Source of the DNA: an uncultured Alphaproteobacteria bacterium
GTDB taxonomy: Bacteria; Pseudomonadota; Alphaproteobacteria; Rickettsiales; UBA1997
Length of the DNA stretch: 8,268 nucleotides
NCBI GenBank assembly: GCA_949298005.1
Contig: CASFUN010000068.1
Location: 1-8,268, forward strand
Reading direction: 5' to 3'
Part shown: positions 7,535-8,268 of the stretch, piece after piece
How the letters are laid out: every line of letters starts with the position of its first letter
How positions within the stretch are numbered: position 1 is the first letter of the stretch
Program-made: the position numbers and the translations under genes
The notes under the pieces: model-generated
The model's input: the letters and a program-made list of their open reading frames with translations, nothing else
Databases searched by the model: none
Told to the model about the DNA's origin: nothing

Positions 7535-7996
7535 TTACCTAGTATATTTAATTATGTAATGCTTTATACTACCACTCATAAAATTTCCATTAGCGAGAAA
7601 AAATTTTATTTTATTAATTTGATTATCATTATAAACCAAACATGAACTAACTGTTTTATAATATTTTAAAGAGGAATAATTAGTTGCTACTTTAACTACA
7701 CAGGACATAAACTTTTCAGCAGAATTACTTGGATCAATATAAAATTCTATATTAGCAGAAGCTATATTTTTTATACCAGAATCTGTATATTTATCACTTG
7801 TTATTTGATATGAATTAGTTTTATTTTTATTTTTAACATAAGAATAGCTTTCACCAGAATTTGTTATTAATGACTCCCAACAATAGTCTGTTTCTATATA
7901 TGTACTATCGTAACCAATATTACAAAACATGTGAGAGGTGGAACTTGAACTACCAGTTAAGCTTACGTTAAAGGATTTTATATATCTAAAATACAA
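7535..7996 (-). CDS. Phage tail-fibre-like C-terminal domain protein, probably 5'-truncated
   Basis: 153 aa, rich in Ser, Tyr and Asn, with predicted beta structure and no signal peptide. The layout matches a recurring C-terminal domain of phage tail fibres and other phage surface proteins. It has a Ser/Thr-rich strand, then 'DYCWES' (usual form DYxW), 'NIASANIEFYIDPSNS' (usual form xxxGxIxxxNPxxx), and the closing 'INKIKFFLANGNFMSGSIKHY' pattern (usual form xxxIxFxxxSGNIxSGxIxLYG). This is pattern recognition, not a search result. There is no ATG before residue 23. The only start is TTG at 7996, without a Shine-Dalgarno sequence. The frame stays open to 8110, but that upstream part is antisense to the ssb leader and not protein-like. 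The N-terminal part that would attach such a domain to a virion is absent, so this is a truncated relic or a captured domain. Confidence 0.55.
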   Translation of the reverse strand: MYFRYIKSFNVSLTGSSSSTSHMFCNIGYDSTYIETDYCWESLITNSGESYSYVKNKNKTNSYQITSDKYTDSGIKNIASANIEFYIDPSNSAEKFMSCVVKVATNYSSLKYYKTVSSCLVYNDNQINKIKFFLANGNFMSGSIKHYIIKYTR

Positions 7997-8005
7997 ATAT
8001 CTAAA
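7982..8005. repeat. 9-bp direct repeat at the 5' edge of the tail-fibre-like gene
   Basis: ATATCTAAA occurs at 7982-7990 and again at 7997-8005 (period 15 bp). It straddles the TTG candidate start of the minus-strand gene and lies just upstream of the extended -10 of the divergent ssb unit. It could be a recombination scar, an operator-like pair or chance in AT-rich DNA. Confidence 0.45.
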
Positions 8006-8014
8006 GCGTTTATT

Positions 8015-8023
8015 TGTTATAAT
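8015..8023 (+). promoter_or_regulatory. Predicted extended -10 promoter of the ssb unit
   Basis: TGTTATAAT is a perfect TGnTATAAT element; no good -35 is seen at the expected distance (7995-8000 is AAATAT). Transcription would start near 8030, giving a leader of about 137 nt for ssb that includes the small ORF and the inverted repeat. Confidence 0.55.
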
Positions 8024-8039
8024 GAAAATTTTTAAAGAT

Positions 8040-8129
8040 ATGAGTATGAAAGATACAGAAAAAGAAAAACTGCGTAAGATATATTTTGAGAGAAAGAATA
8101 TGTTGACTAATCAACAGTTTGTTTTATGA
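8040..8129 (+). CDS. Very small ORF upstream of ssb, unknown, possibly a gene fragment
   Basis: 29 codons from ATG 8040 to TGA 8127-8129. The frame is open further upstream, but the ATG at 8022 overlaps the predicted -10. The peptide is charged and helical ('KDTEKEKLRKIYFERKNML') and ends 'TNQQFVL'. The arrangement K-x-LRK-x4-R-x2-L-x3-Q recalls the N-terminus of 5-formyltetrahydrofolate cyclo-ligase, which would make this a truncated start of such a gene. The match is short and could be coincidental. There is no clear Shine-Dalgarno sequence. It may equally be untranslated leader of ssb. Confidence 0.3.
   Translation: MSMKDTEKEKLRKIYFERKNMLTNQQFVL
8101..8125 (+). promoter_or_regulatory. Inverted repeat with T-rich tail in the ssb leader
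   Basis: TGTTGA-CTAA-TCAACA (8101-8116) is a perfect 6-bp dyad with a 4-nt loop, followed by GTTTGTTTT. In RNA it could form a weak terminator or attenuator 50 nt before ssb. In DNA it could be a dimeric regulator site. It lies inside the small ORF. Confidence 0.4.
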
Positions 8130-8156
8130 AAAGTAGATATAAAAAATATTTAAAAT

Positions 8157-8160
8157 AGGA
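8157..8160 (+). promoter_or_regulatory. Ribosome binding site of ssb
   Basis: AGGA lies 6 nt before the ATG at 8167 and supports that start. Confidence 0.7.
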
Positions 8161-8166
8161 TGCGAA

Positions 8167-8268
8167 ATGTCATTGAATAAAGTAATTTTGATAGGAAATG
8201 TCGGTAAAGACCCTGAAATAAGAACCATGAATAATGGTAATGAGGTAGCATTATTTAGTTTAGCAACT
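8167..8268 (+). CDS. ssb: Single-stranded DNA-binding protein, N-terminus only (3' end outside the window)
   Basis: Ssb coats single-stranded DNA as a tetramer during replication, repair and recombination. The 34 visible residues, 'SLNKVILIGNVGKDPEIRT' followed by 'NGNEVALFSLAT', are the first strands of the OB fold and match bacterial Ssb almost residue for residue. The start at 8167 follows a good Shine-Dalgarno sequence and is the usual position for the family. The gene continues past the right edge. It is divergent from the phage-tail-like pair and unlikely to be functionally tied to it, though phage-encoded ssb copies exist; the short visible part cannot decide between the two. Confidence 0.96.
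   Translation, partial: MSLNKVILIGNVGKDPEIRTMNNGNEVALFSLAT

Noticed and set aside
7938..8021. Upstream part of the plus-strand frame leading into the small ORF before ssb.
   Set aside because: It overlaps the protein-like end of the minus-strand tail-fibre-like gene and lies before the predicted promoter, so only the part from 8040 is kept as a candidate.
1..8268. CRISPR array, tRNA/rRNA genes, insertion sequences or toxin-antitoxin pairs.
   Set aside because: I saw no regularly spaced repeats, no cloverleaf-like or rRNA-like segments, no transposase motifs or terminal inverted repeats, and no recognisable toxin or antitoxin. The tail-like gene pair does not fit a toxin-antitoxin layout.

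Overview
The window is AT-rich (roughly 70% or more A+T by eye) and reads as the chromosome of a host-associated or otherwise genome-reduced bacterium. An alphaproteobacterium of the Rickettsiales/Holosporales type is my best guess. This rests on the signal peptidase, whose stretch around 'YGYSRYS' and 'YIKRLIGLPGD' resembles alphaproteobacterial LepB, on the Ssb N-terminus, and on the decaying gene between intact ones. I cannot place it to genus from sequence alone.

Left part (1-1901): the C-terminal half of the chaperone DnaK runs off the left edge and ends at a good Rho-independent terminator. A separate extended -10 promoter then drives lepB, the type I signal peptidase, which starts with GTG and has an unusual Asn/Asp-rich cytoplasmic tail.

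Middle (1902-3255): about 1.35 kb without an intact gene. Most of it (about 2084-3000, minus strand) is a broken gene. Its N-terminal end is a family 2 glycosyltransferase whose first codon now reads ATA. It is followed by a frame change and a run of coding-like segments separated by in-frame stops. A 34-codon plus-strand scrap (1979-2083) may be another remnant.

Right-centre (3125-7180): a near-consensus sigma70-type promoter and a leader of about 95 nt precede a full-length MgtA/MgtB-type (P3B) Mg2+-transporting ATPase with all catalytic motifs. A second promoter then precedes a MacB/FtsX-type ABC transporter permease with no ATPase partner in the window.

Right end (7197-8268): two minus-strand genes 5 nt apart. 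The first looks like the C-terminal, receptor-binding end of a phage tail-fibre-like protein, without its usual N-terminal part. The second is a small 'KYPxxKQxN'-type protein of the sort found beside phage tail fibres. Together they look like a phage tail module or relic. Its 5' end abuts an extended -10 promoter of a divergent plus-strand unit: a tiny ORF containing a perfect 6-bp inverted repeat, then ssb, which runs off the right edge. Housekeeping functions (folding, secretion, Mg2+ uptake, DNA replication) are thus interleaved with two accessory patches: the glycosyltransferase wreck and the phage-tail-like pair.
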